From NCBI GenBank assembly GCA_050485365.1, contig JBJHBH010000005.1:1-64000 (forward strand): 64,000 nucleotides of DNA, written 5' to 3'. Made by a program: the position numbers and the translations under genes. The notes under the pieces were generated by a model that was not told where the DNA came from, did not search any database, and worked only from the letters and a program-made list of their open reading frames with translations. Positions 33,280 through 41,113 of the stretch are shown here, piece after piece; position 1 is the first letter of the stretch, and the number at the start of each line of letters is the position of its first letter. This DNA is from JARFUG01 sp050485365 (GTDB lineage: Bacteria; Desulfobacterota; Desulfuromonadia; Desulfuromonadales; JACZKF01).

Positions 33280-34212
33280 ATGCTCGATCAGATCACACGC
33301 CGCGAAGCCCTGAAACGCATCTTCACCGTTATCGCCGCCGTCGGCGCGTCGTCCTTCATCTCCTTCGACGACCTGCTGGCGGCCGACGCCGCCCCCAGCA
33401 AGCCCGTCAACATCCTGTGGCTGCACGGCAGCTCCTGCACGGGGTGCTCCTGCGCCTTTCTCGACATCGAGAAGGTGCCGGTGGTCGACGTCATCACCCG
33501 CTTCGCCCATATCGTCTTTCACCACGATCTCTCCCTCGCCACCGGCGATCAGGTCCTCGCCATCAAGGAGAAGCTGCTGGCGTCGGGCGAACCGTTTCTC
33601 CTCGTCGTCGAGGGGGCCATTCCCGTGGCCATGCCCCACACCTGCATGGTGGGGCACCGGACGATGGACGCCTGGATGGAGCGCATCCTTCCGAAGGCGA
33701 CGGCCTGCATCGCCGCCGGAACCTGCGCCACTTTCGGCGGGGTGACGACGATGCCGGGGATGGAGACGGGGTGCATGGGGATGCTCAAGTACGCGCAGAC
33801 CAAAGGGGTGAGCACGCCGCTGATCTCTCTGCCCGGCTGCCCGATGAAGCCCGAGCACCTGCTGTACGCGCTTTTGTACTTCACGGCGCACGGACGCCCC
33901 CCCGCCGCAGACGTCTATGGGCGCCCCAACGCCATCTTCGGGCGCACCATCCATGAGCGGTGCGTCAACTACGCAGATTTTCAGGAGAACCACTTCGCCC
34001 GGCGCATCGGCGACGGCGGCTGCCTGCAGAGGCTGGGGTGTCAGGGGATGATCACGCGCGGCGACTGCCTGGTGCAGGGCTACAACAACAACACCAATTC
34101 CTGCATCCGCGCCGGGCACCCCTGCGTGGGGTGCGCCGGCGAGAACTTCCCCCGACGGGTGATGTTCCACGACTACGACGACACCCGCGACATCATCCCG
34201 AGGAGGACCTAG
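33280..34212 (+). CDS. [NiFe] hydrogenase small subunit with Tat-like signal
   Basis: 310 residues. TRREALKRIFTVIAAVGAS at the N-terminus is a twin-arginine-type signal with Arg7-Arg8, so the complex is probably periplasmic. Fe-S ligands follow the family: SSCTGCSC (Cys53, Cys56, and an unusual extra Cys58), AAGTCATFGG, LPGCPMKP, then IHERCVNY, GGCLQRLGCQG and NSCIRAGHPCVGCAGENF for the distal clusters. There is no C-terminal membrane anchor. AAGGAGGAGGGAG precedes the ATG. The chemoreceptor gene starts 4 bp after its stop. Confidence 0.93.
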   Translation: MLDQITRREALKRIFTVIAAVGASSFISFDDLLAADAAPSKPVNILWLHGSSCTGCSCAFLDIEKVPVVDVITRFAHIVFHHDLSLATGDQVLAIKEKLLASGEPFLLVVEGAIPVAMPHTCMVGHRTMDAWMERILPKATACIAAGTCATFGGVTTMPGMETGCMGMLKYAQTKGVSTPLISLPGCPMKPEHLLYALLYFTAHGRPPAADVYGRPNAIFGRTIHERCVNYADFQENHFARRIGDGGCLQRLGCQGMITRGDCLVQGYNNNTNSCIRAGHPCVGCAGENFPRRVMFHDYDDTRDIIPRRT

Positions 34213-34216
34213 AGCC

Positions 34217-36052
34217 ATGAATCGTTCTCAGGATCGCGTCCCCTTTCTGCACTCGCTGACCTTTCGCTCCATCGCCTATCTGGTCGTCAGCGCCGCCGTC
34301 CTCTTTTTTGTCTCCTTTTTCCTCTACCTGGGCTGGCAGGAACGCCTGACGCAGCAGCGCCTGGTGGAGCACGGAAACAGCTACCTGGAGATGCTGATCG
34401 CCAATACGGCCGACTCCATCGCCAAGGGACAGCGCAACTCCTTCCAGAACGTCATCGACAGCTTCACCGAGGTCAACGAGGTCGACGAGGTCGCCATGTA
34501 CAGCCGCTCCTACGGGCTGATGAACTATCTCTCCAACCAGGTGACGGTCGGGATCCCCTTCGTGCGGCAAAACGGCACCCTGCTGAACCCCAACGAGACG
34601 CTCCATCGCGACAGCGGCGGCATGTACTACCGCAGCGACTGGCATCTGAACGACATGGAGCAAAGCGTCTCGGGCGAGGCCCACGTCCGGAAATACGAGG
34701 CGGCCGGGAGGCCCTGTCTCGAGTGCCACTACGGCATCGACCCCGGGCTGCGCTTCGAAAACGGCTTCGCTCATCGCCTGGAGGGCGCCCAGTCCCACTT
34801 CTACTACCGGATGCCGGTGACGCGCGACTGCACCGCCTGCCACACAAACTGGAGCGAAGGGGAGATCGCCTCGTACCTGCGCATCACCCTCAACAATCAC
34901 TCCATGGCCGCACAGAAGCGCGAAAACATTCTGGGGATCCTCTTCGTGATGGCGTGGGTCCTGCTGCCGCTGCTGGTGATCGTCATCCTCATCATGCGCC
35001 TGATGATCTACCGCCCCCTGGCCCGCGCCCTGAACTTCGCCCAGAGCGTCGCCGCCGGCAACCGCTCGCACAAGCTGGAGGCGCGGGAGAAGAACGAGAT
35101 CGGGCAGCTCGGGCGCGCCCTCAACCAGATGATGGACAACATCAACGACGCCGTCCGGGACGCCGGCACTCAGGTCGGCGGCGTCAGCGCGCGGGTCACC
35201 GACATCTCGTCCCGCCTCTTCACCCACATCCAGCAGGCGAGCGAAGGGGCCCGGCAGCAAAGCGACAAGTCGTGCGAGACGGCCCGCTCCATGGAGGAGA
35301 TGAACGCCACCACCCTCGGCGTCGCCCAGAAAGCGTCCCGCACCCACGAGTCGGCGCAGTCCGCCAGGGAGAAGGCCATCTACGGCTCGGAGGCCGTGCG
35401 TCAGGTCGTTCAGTCGATCGATCACGCCCGCCGCCAGTCGCTCATCCTCAAAGAGAACATGGGGGTGCTGAACCGCCAGGCCGAAGACATCGGCCAGATC
35501 ATGAACCTGATCCGCGGCATCGCCGACCAGACCAACATGCTCGCCCTCAACGCCGCCATCGAGGCCGCGCGGGCCGGGACGTACGGGCGGGGCTTCTCGG
35601 TCGTGGCCGACGAGGTCCGCAAGCTGGCCGTGCGCACCAGGGAGGCCACCGAGAACGTCGCCCAGGCGATCGAGGCCATACAGAAGGGGGCGCGCGACAA
35701 CATGGAGAAGGTCGACGAGGCGACGGAGGTGATCGTCGAGGCGACCGAGCGGGCGAACCAGTCCGGCGAATGCCTCCAGGAGATCGTCACTCTGGTGCAG
35801 TCGGCCACCGAGCAGATCCACCTCATCGCCCGGGCAATGGAGGAGCAGGCCGGCACCAGCGAGGAGGTCAACGCGGCCATCGAGGAGATCCGGCGCATCT
35901 CCATGGAGACGAGCGAATCGATGGATCACTCGTACCACAGCGTGGAAGATCTGGCGGCCCAGGCGCGGCTCCTCGAACAGACCGTCGAGAAGATGAGGCA
36001 GGGCGATACCCAAGGGGATTCGAAAGCCCCCCGCGCTCTGCCCTGCCCCTGA
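34217..36052 (+). CDS. Methyl-accepting chemotaxis protein with periplasmic c-type heme motifs
   Basis: 611 residues. A first membrane helix (about 18-40), a periplasmic sensor domain with two heme-c motifs, CLECH (Cys167-His171) and CTACH (Cys205-His209), a second helix (about 237-262), a HAMP domain, and a signalling domain with the hairpin motif IADQTNMLALNAAIEAARAG. The domain resembles the DUF3365-type heme sensors (inference). There is no C-terminal NWETF-like pentapeptide. GAGGAGGA, inside the end of the small-subunit gene, is its ribosome binding site, so it is co-translated with the hydrogenase. A redox, H2 or small-gas chemosensor is the likely role. Confidence 0.93.
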   Translation: MNRSQDRVPFLHSLTFRSIAYLVVSAAVLFFVSFFLYLGWQERLTQQRLVEHGNSYLEMLIANTADSIAKGQRNSFQNVIDSFTEVNEVDEVAMYSRSYGLMNYLSNQVTVGIPFVRQNGTLLNPNETLHRDSGGMYYRSDWHLNDMEQSVSGEAHVRKYEAAGRPCLECHYGIDPGLRFENGFAHRLEGAQSHFYYRMPVTRDCTACHTNWSEGEIASYLRITLNNHSMAAQKRENILGILFVMAWVLLPLLVIVILIMRLMIYRPLARALNFAQSVAAGNRSHKLEAREKNEIGQLGRALNQMMDNINDAVRDAGTQVGGVSARVTDISSRLFTHIQQASEGARQQSDKSCETARSMEEMNATTLGVAQKASRTHESAQSAREKAIYGSEAVRQVVQSIDHARRQSLILKENMGVLNRQAEDIGQIMNLIRGIADQTNMLALNAAIEAARAGTYGRGFSVVADEVRKLAVRTREATENVAQAIEAIQKGARDNMEKVDEATEVIVEATERANQSGECLQEIVTLVQSATEQIHLIARAMEEQAGTSEEVNAAIEEIRRISMETSESMDHSYHSVEDLAAQARLLEQTVEKMRQGDTQGDSKAPRALPCP

Positions 36053-36080
36053 GGTCCGCCGCGGCATCCGCGCCCGAAGC

Positions 36081-36719
36081 TCACACCTTCCAGCGCGGAT
36101 GCCGCCGCTCGGCGTACTCCCTGTCCACCCGCCCGGTGAACATGGAGGGAAGCAGGGGCCGGTTCGCCTTGACGACGAAGGCTCCGAGGTGGGCGACGAC
36201 GAGGAAGAGGAAGATCATCGTCGCGCCGGTGTGCACCGAGGTCACGATCATGAGGAAGGTCGGATCGAGAATCACCACGCCGGTGTTCTTGTAGACCTTG
36301 ACGAGCCCCGTCACGAGAAGGATTGCAGAGGTGACGACGAAGGCGAGATAGGCCAGGCGCTGCTCGGCGAGGAACTTGCCGTGAGGGGGCTCTTCTTCTT
36401 TGCGGATCATCGCTTTGACGATATGCCAGCTCTCGGCCAGATCCCCCCGCTTGGGCCAGGCGGCGAATTCGCGGCGGCGCAGGTGAAAGACGATGTGGAA
36501 GAGGACGGCGGCGCCGAAGACGACGGCTGCGATGTAGTGGATGACGAGCTGGATCTCGTAGTTGCCCGCCCAGAAGAGCCCGGGGAGTTTCACGACGTTG
36601 TAGCGCTGGTACATCGGCATGTTGCCGAACCCCGAGAAGATCAGGACGAGGCCGCTCAGGGCGACGCTCCAGTGGATGAGGCGCACCGACAGGGGGTGGC
36701 GCATTACCTTGTCACTCAT
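36081..36719 (-). CDS. Membrane cytochrome b subunit (formate dehydrogenase gamma type)
   Basis: 212 residues with four transmembrane helices and heme-ligand His residues in RLIHWSVALSG, VIHYIAAVVFGAAVLFHIVFH and VHTGATMIFLFLVVAHLGAF. It belongs to the di-heme cytochrome b561-like family that hands electrons to quinone. The ATG at 36719 overlaps the Fe-S protein stop by 8 bp (ATGAGTGA), so the two are coupled. It converges on the chemoreceptor gene, and is likely the membrane partner of the periplasmic Fe-S protein and perhaps of the hydrogenase. Confidence 0.9.
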   Translation of the reverse strand: MSDKVMRHPLSVRLIHWSVALSGLVLIFSGFGNMPMYQRYNVVKLPGLFWAGNYEIQLVIHYIAAVVFGAAVLFHIVFHLRRREFAAWPKRGDLAESWHIVKAMIRKEEEPPHGKFLAEQRLAYLAFVVTSAILLVTGLVKVYKNTGVVILDPTFLMIVTSVHTGATMIFLFLVVAHLGAFVVKANRPLLPSMFTGRVDREYAERRHPRWKV

Positions 36720-37689
36720 CGCCCTTCTCCTTTCTCGCCACGGTGGCGGCGAAGGCCCCGACGATCCCGGCCACCGGCGCGATGAGCGCAGCCTTTGCCA
36801 GGTTGCTGTGTTTCTCCACCATGTTCTGCGGATCGTGCAGGCGCATCGCCCGGGAGGGGTCGTCGGCCGCCTGGACGATCGCCTCATCGAGAGCCTCGAA
36901 GGGGACGGGCGAGATGTAAACCGTCGAGGTCCCGCCGTGCTCGTCAAGGCCGTAGAGATAGCCGCCGATCTCTTCGGCTTTTTTGCGCGCCGCGGCGAAG
37001 ATCTGTTGCCGCGGACCGATCGTCATCGCCTTTTTCGGACAGGCGCTCATGCACGCCGGCGCCTCTCCCTCGGCCAGAGAGTCGCGACACAGGTCGCACT
37101 TGAACATGACCCCTCCGCCGACGGGGAGCGGGTCGAGCCAGGTGTAGATCCCCACTCCGGCCTGGCGCTGCGGCACGTTCCAGGGGCAGACGGTGCGGCA
37201 CTTGGCGCCGCCGAAGCAGGCGGCCGGGTCGATCCACGTCGCTCCGCTCTTGTCCTGCTTCAACGTGCCGAAGGGACAGAGCTTGACGCACGGGGGATTG
37301 TCGCAGTGCATGCAGCGCCGCGGGATCGCCACGCTGCGCGCCTCCCCCTCGTGCTCCACCGTCACCTTCTGCACGAAGGTCCAGTTGTAGGGGGTGAGGC
37401 GGGAGGTCACCTCCCGCCGACCGCTCCAGTCCTCGTGGAAGGGCTGCGGCCAGTAGTCCTTGAGCATCTTCGGGTCGGGCTCGGGGAAGCGTCCGGCGTT
37501 TTTGCTTCGGCAGGCCGACACGCAGGCGGGGGTCTGCCGGTCGGGGCAGCCGTCGCACAGGGTCAGGTCGATGAGGGTGCCCAGAGTCCCCGCATTCGAC
37601 GCCGCCCAAGCCGCGCTCCCCTTGGGAACGACTGTCGCGGCCCCGGCCGCCGCCATCCCCGCCAGAAAGGAACGTCTGGAGATCTTCAT
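36712..37689 (-). CDS. Tat-exported four-cluster ferredoxin-like electron transfer subunit
   Basis: 325 residues. The Tat signal is SRRSFLAGMAAAGAATVV. Four cysteine clusters follow: CDGCPDRQTPACVSAC, CMHCDNPPCVKLCPFG, CFGGAKCRTVCPW and CDLCRDSLAEGEAPACMSAC, the pattern of DmsB/FdnH-type subunits. A single C-terminal helix (ALIAPVAGIVGAFAATVA) anchors it with the N-terminal part in the periplasm. The start MKISRRS at 37689 is preferred over upstream in-frame starts. It overlaps the cytochrome b gene. No catalytic molybdenum subunit is adjacent, so the nearby hydrogenase is the best candidate electron donor (inference). Confidence 0.92.
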   Translation of the reverse strand: MKISRRSFLAGMAAAGAATVVPKGSAAWAASNAGTLGTLIDLTLCDGCPDRQTPACVSACRSKNAGRFPEPDPKMLKDYWPQPFHEDWSGRREVTSRLTPYNWTFVQKVTVEHEGEARSVAIPRRCMHCDNPPCVKLCPFGTLKQDKSGATWIDPAACFGGAKCRTVCPWNVPQRQAGVGIYTWLDPLPVGGGVMFKCDLCRDSLAEGEAPACMSACPKKAMTIGPRQQIFAAARKKAEEIGGYLYGLDEHGGTSTVYISPVPFEALDEAIVQAADDPSRAMRLHDPQNMVEKHSNLAKAALIAPVAGIVGAFAATVARKEKGDE

Positions 37690-37704
37690 TGCTTTTCCTC
37701 CTGA

Positions 37705-37730
37705 TTGATATGTATTTCTATATATATCAA
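37705..37730. promoter_or_regulatory. AT-rich imperfect palindrome upstream of the Fe-S/cytochrome b operon
   Basis: TTGATAT and ATATCAA frame a 26-bp AT-rich block 16 bp before the Fe-S protein start. The half-sites are like FNR halves (TTGAT/ATCAA) but the spacing is far too wide for a single FNR site. It may be part of the promoter. Confidence 0.35.
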
Positions 37731-37805
37731 ATAATGGCTCGAATGGAAGAAAAAAAATGGGCGCCTCCGCCGGCTTCGGCAGAGTGCGCCCGCGAGTTTC
37801 ACTCT

Positions 37806-38237
37806 TTATCGGGGGGGAAAGTTCCCGGGATCGACCACGAACCACACCTCGTTGACGCCGTGGCCGCTCGTATCGCCAGGGCTGGTGTCGCCCGCCCAGT
37901 AATAGAGAGGATACCCCCGGAAGCTCGTCTGCATCGCGCCATCGTCCCGGGTCAATGTCCCGAAATCGCCTGCGTCAACCCCCTCGGTCACTGTGATGGA
38001 CTGGCGATAGAAAACCGGCCATCTCTCCAGGCAGGCTCCCGCGCAGGCACTCGTTCCCGGAGAGTCCCGCTTGAACCAGTAGAGGGTCCTCCCCTCGGCG
38101 TCCGTCAGGTAGCTTCCGATCCCTTCCTTTTCGGCGACCTTGACGTCGGCTCTCTTTTCGGCGCCGTGATACATCGAATACGCCCCCACGGGGGCGAGGA
38201 CAAACAGCAGGACCATGAGGTGGATCAGGCGTTTCAT
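37806..38237 (-). CDS. Secreted repeat protein of the COG4315 family
   Basis: 143 residues with an N-terminal signal sequence (LIHLMVLLFVLAPVGAYS). The family pattern is clear: YLTDAEGRTLYWFKRDSPG, CAGACLERWPVF with two cysteines, then MQTSFRGYPLYYWAGDTSPGDTSGHGVNEVWFVVDP. Its role is unknown, although members are often near electron transfer genes. AAAGGAGGA precedes the ATG. It lies 116 bp downstream of the Fe-S protein start, on the same strand, as a separate unit. Confidence 0.87.
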   Translation of the reverse strand: MKRLIHLMVLLFVLAPVGAYSMYHGAEKRADVKVAEKEGIGSYLTDAEGRTLYWFKRDSPGTSACAGACLERWPVFYRQSITVTEGVDAGDFGTLTRDDGAMQTSFRGYPLYYWAGDTSPGDTSGHGVNEVWFVVDPGNFPPR

Positions 38238-38344
38238 CGTATCCTCCTTTCATCGTCGGCAAGGTGCTTGCCGTGACGTCTAATTAAGGTCTATCCCTGC
38301 TGCGCAATTTGTCAATGAGCGGCAAACAGTCTCGCCACAAACGA

Positions 38345-38370
38345 CGAGAGCCCGCTTTCGCGGGCTCTCG
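38345..38370 (-). terminator. Hairpin after the DUF1847 gene
   Basis: CGAGAGCCCGC/GCGGGCTCTCG with a 4-base loop, 30 bp past the DUF1847 stop on the minus strand. No long T run follows, so termination may be weak or need Rho. Confidence 0.55.
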
Positions 38371-38399
38371 ATGGGGCGGGCAACGTCTGCTGCGCCTCC

Positions 38400-39134
38400 C
38401 TATTTCTTCTCGATCAGCTCTTCGGGGACGACCACCTGCTGCTTCTGCAGGCGCTTGTAGTAGAAGTTCTGCCCGTAGAGGACGGCCGCCGGGTTGTGCC
38501 CGGTGACGCGGTCCTTGGCGACCAGCGTCGTCACAGGCGCCCCGGAGTGCTTGGAGAAGAGCATGTCGTGCCCGACGCACAGCCCGACGATGATGTTCAT
38601 GTCGGTCTTCGCCTCGTTGAGAAGACGCGCCTGGGCGATGGGGTTGCACGCAGGTTCGAAGGTGCCTGGGCGCACCTTGTGCTCCTCGCCGATCTGAAGC
38701 TCCTTCTTGTCGTGGCTCCCCGCCTTGCAGCAGACCGACAGCGGCTCGAACCCCTGCGCCCTCAGGATGTCGGCGAGGCGGCTCGACTCGTCGAGCAGGC
38801 CGATGCAGGTTCCGAGGCCGATCTTCTTCCACCCCATGAGCTTGGCCAGAGCGACGGTGTCCTCCACCCGCGTCCAGCGGGCGTTGATGGCGTCGGTGCC
38901 GGGGATCGGCTGGTAGCACAGCCCCTCGACCACGGCTGCCATGCGGGCGAGCCGGGCGTCGGGCCCCTCCCCTTTATAATTCTCGAAGGCATCATCGATG
39001 AGCCCGGCGTCGCACTGCGACGGACAGTGCGCCGGGCGGGGAGGACGCGCGGCGGGATCGCTCCAGCAGTTGGTCGTCCCCCACTTCTGCCAGACGGCGC
39101 CGCATTTGGCGCACGACAGGGTCTTGTCGGACAT
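38400..39134 (-). CDS. DUF1847 metal-binding protein
   Basis: 244 residues. The N-terminus has a cysteine-rich stretch (CAKCGAVWQKWG, NCW, HCPSQCD), followed by an alpha/beta domain with GWKKIGLGTCIGLLDESSRLA, VCCKAG, ACNPIAQARLLN and GLCVGHDMLFSKHS. This Cys-rich layout is typical of DUF1847, found in anaerobes and thought to bind an Fe-S cluster. AAGGAGACGCC precedes the ATG. The downstream neighbour is 15 bp away (DUF2288), on the same strand and transcribed before it. Confidence 0.88.
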   Translation of the reverse strand: MSDKTLSCAKCGAVWQKWGTTNCWSDPAARPPRPAHCPSQCDAGLIDDAFENYKGEGPDARLARMAAVVEGLCYQPIPGTDAINARWTRVEDTVALAKLMGWKKIGLGTCIGLLDESSRLADILRAQGFEPLSVCCKAGSHDKKELQIGEEHKVRPGTFEPACNPIAQARLLNEAKTDMNIIVGLCVGHDMLFSKHSGAPVTTLVAKDRVTGHNPAAVLYGQNFYYKRLQKQQVVVPEELIEKK

Positions 39135-39149
39135 GGGCGTCTCCTTCCT

Positions 39150-39449
39150 CTATACGTTGTGGGGCGGTTCCTGAGCGAGAACCCAGGGCTGTACGATGAG
39201 CATCCGGAAACGCCGCGCCGGATCGGCGTTGAACGCCTCGATCTCCTCGGCCCCGGGCTTTCCCAGATGCCCCGCGGCGATCCAGGCCGAGACGATGACC
39301 GTGTCGTCCTCGGCGATGCGCAGGGCCGCTTCGGCCAGATCGATCGATTTCCCGACCAAGATGAGGGCGTCGCGCTCAAGATGCGGCTTCAGCCAGTGCC
39401 ATTCGACCTCTTCGATCTGATCGTGGAGCTGGTCGCGGGATGTGGTCAC
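39150..39449 (-). CDS. DUF2288 family protein
   Basis: 99 residues from the GTG at 39449 (AGGAA upstream); an earlier in-frame ATG would begin in the repeat-like DNA at 39.5 kb and is rejected. The family hallmarks are HDQIEEVEWHWLKPHLERDALILV and EDDTVIVSAWIAAGHLGKP. Function unknown. Its stop is 15 bp before the start of the DUF1847 gene on the same strand, so they probably form an operon. Confidence 0.85.
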   Translation of the reverse strand: MTTSRDQLHDQIEEVEWHWLKPHLERDALILVGKSIDLAEAALRIAEDDTVIVSAWIAAGHLGKPGAEEIEAFNADPARRFRMLIVQPWVLAQEPPHNV

Positions 39450-39465
39450 GGTTTTTTCCTGGTAA

Positions 39466-39580
39466 CGGGGATGGACAGGATACTCAGGATTTTTACGTCG
39501 CGTCGTTGCGTCGTCGCGTGAGGCCGGTTTTGATTTAGAGCCCAGACCAATCTCACGCAACGACGCGACGACGCAACGAA
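39466..39580. repeat. Inverted repeat of GTCGCGTCGTTGCG type with GGACAGGAT motif
   Basis: CGTTGCGTCGTCGCGTGAG (about 39504-39522) is complementary, with a short internal duplication, to CTCACGCAACGACGCGACGACGCAACG around 39552-39578, so a long hairpin can form. The left edge holds GGACAGGATACTCAGGAT, a motif also present at 54598. It lies between the thiI stop and the DUF2288 start. Confidence 0.65.
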
Positions 39581-39640
39581 AAACGAATAATCCCCAAATT
39601 ATCCGATCATCGGGGAAGCGTCAATGACAAGCAACGACCA

Positions 39641-40828
39641 TCACACCCCCGCGCTCTTGCCCGACGCGACGAACTTGCGCACCTCGGCCTGGGCCACGGC
39701 CTCCAGGATCGCCGCCTCGGCGTCCTCGATGGCCGCTTCGTAGCGCTCGATCTCCGCCAGATCGGCGCGCGTCTCGGGATGGGGGGCGATCATGAAGGAG
39801 CAGCAGTCGGGGTACGGCACGGCGGACGAATCGAAGGTGCCGATCCGGCGCGCCAGAACGACCGTCTCCTCCTTGTTGAGGCCGATGAGCGGAGAGAGGA
39901 CCGGCAACTCGGAGGCGGCCTGGATGCAGCGCAGGTTATCGAGGGTCTGCGAGGCGACCTGGGCGAGGGAGTCACCGGTGACGACGGCCTTGGCCTTCTC
40001 TTTTTGCGCCACCAGACCGAGGATCTTCATCATGAAGCGGCGATAAACGATCATGCGGTACTTGGCGGGGACGAAGGCGATGATGCGCCGCTGAATCTCC
40101 CCGAAGGGGACGATGTAGAGCTTGGAGCGAAGCTGCACCTCGGTGAGGGTGCGCACCAGATCCTCGATCTTGCCGACCGCCCCTTGCGCGAACTGCGTCT
40201 CGTTGCGGATGTGCACGAAGACGACCTCGACGCCGCGCTTCATCATCATCCACGAGGCGACGGGGCTGTCGATCCCCCCCGAGAGAGAGGAGAGAACCCT
40301 ACCGGCCGTCCCCGTCGGCAGTCCTCCCGGCCCCTTGATCCTCTCGCCGTAGAGGAAGGCCTCGGTGTGGGTGACCTCGATGTAGATCCGCAGCTCGGGG
40401 TGGGTGAGGTCGACCTTCACCTCGCGCCCCAGATTGCGCAGAACACGCGCCCCCACCTGCGCGCCGATCTCGGCCGAATTCAGGGGGAACGACTTGTCCG
40501 AGCGCTTCGCCTTGACGGCGAAGGTGGCGAAGTCGCGGGACCTGGCGATCTCCAGCGCCCGCTCCCCGAGGGCGTCCATGTCCTTGGGCGCCGCCGTCCC
40601 GATGGAGAAGTGGACGAGACCGGGGAGGCGCTGCAGCCTCTCGCGGATCACGTCACGGTCGGCCCCCTCGCTCGGGGTGCAAATGATGCGGCCGTAGAGG
40701 CGCTGCACCGATTCGGAGAGCGGCCCCAGGGCGGTGCGCACGTTCTTGGCCAGGGCCTCTTCGAAATAGCGACGGTTCTTCCCCTTCAGGGCGATCTCGT
40801 CGTAGTGGATGACGATGCGGTCGTTCAT
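39641..40828 (-). CDS. thiI: tRNA 4-thiouridine synthase ThiI
   Basis: ThiI activates tRNA U8 and helps sulfur transfer, also in thiazole synthesis. The 395-residue protein has an N-terminal ferredoxin-like and THUMP region (about 60-165) and the PP-loop SGGIDSPVASWMMMKRG with the ATP-binding signature. The C-terminal rhodanese domain of the E. coli protein is absent, as in the short form found in many bacteria, so a separate sulfur carrier is needed. The ATG at 40828 is chosen by its ribosome binding site (AAGGA). Confidence 0.93.
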   Translation of the reverse strand: MNDRIVIHYDEIALKGKNRRYFEEALAKNVRTALGPLSESVQRLYGRIICTPSEGADRDVIRERLQRLPGLVHFSIGTAAPKDMDALGERALEIARSRDFATFAVKAKRSDKSFPLNSAEIGAQVGARVLRNLGREVKVDLTHPELRIYIEVTHTEAFLYGERIKGPGGLPTGTAGRVLSSLSGGIDSPVASWMMMKRGVEVVFVHIRNETQFAQGAVGKIEDLVRTLTEVQLRSKLYIVPFGEIQRRIIAFVPAKYRMIVYRRFMMKILGLVAQKEKAKAVVTGDSLAQVASQTLDNLRCIQAASELPVLSPLIGLNKEETVVLARRIGTFDSSAVPYPDCCSFMIAPHPETRADLAEIERYEAAIEDAEAAILEAVAQAEVRKFVASGKSAGV

Positions 40829-40885
40829 TTCAATCTGTTCCTTGGAATGCAAAAGTCCGAGTCACTGCTCAGCAGCGGAGCGGAA

Positions 40886-40990
40886 GGGTCTCGCGCCCCC
40901 CGCTCCGAGGGACGCCATGAACCCATCCCTGGGGGCTTGGCTGGCGCCGTCCGGGCGCCAGACACCCTCTACGCGGGCGCCCCGAGACCC
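40886..40990 (-). repeat. ~103-bp palindromic dispersed repeat, copy C (subtype 2, inverted)
   Basis: GGGTCTCGCG...CGAGACCC; the reverse complement is nearly identical to copy D at 55298. Outer flanks ACTGCTC (40863) and GAGCAGT (40996) extend the palindrome to about 140 bp. It lies between the divergent thiI and ABC-F genes, in their promoter region. Confidence 0.88.
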
Positions 40991-41113
40991 TTTGGCGAGC
41001 AGTAAAAGTTGCAAGAGAGGGAGAATAGCGCATTTTCGGATGAAAATATACCCTTGCCGCTGCGGCGCCCTCCGTGGTAACAGTGTCAGATTAATTTCCT
41101 TCGGAGTTTCCGC

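Noticed and set aside
33280..34212. Sensory hydrogenase of the HupUV type as a firm call
   Set aside because: The large subunit lacks the extension as sensory forms do, but the small subunit has a Tat-like signal, which known sensory forms lack; left open.
34193..36067. A 624-codon minus-strand open frame across the chemoreceptor gene
   Set aside because: Shadow of a GC-rich gene; no domain pattern, while the plus strand has complete MCP motifs.
37705..37730. An FNR site before the Fe-S protein gene
   Set aside because: The TTGAT and ATCAA halves are 16 bp apart, not 4, so the FNR consensus is not met.
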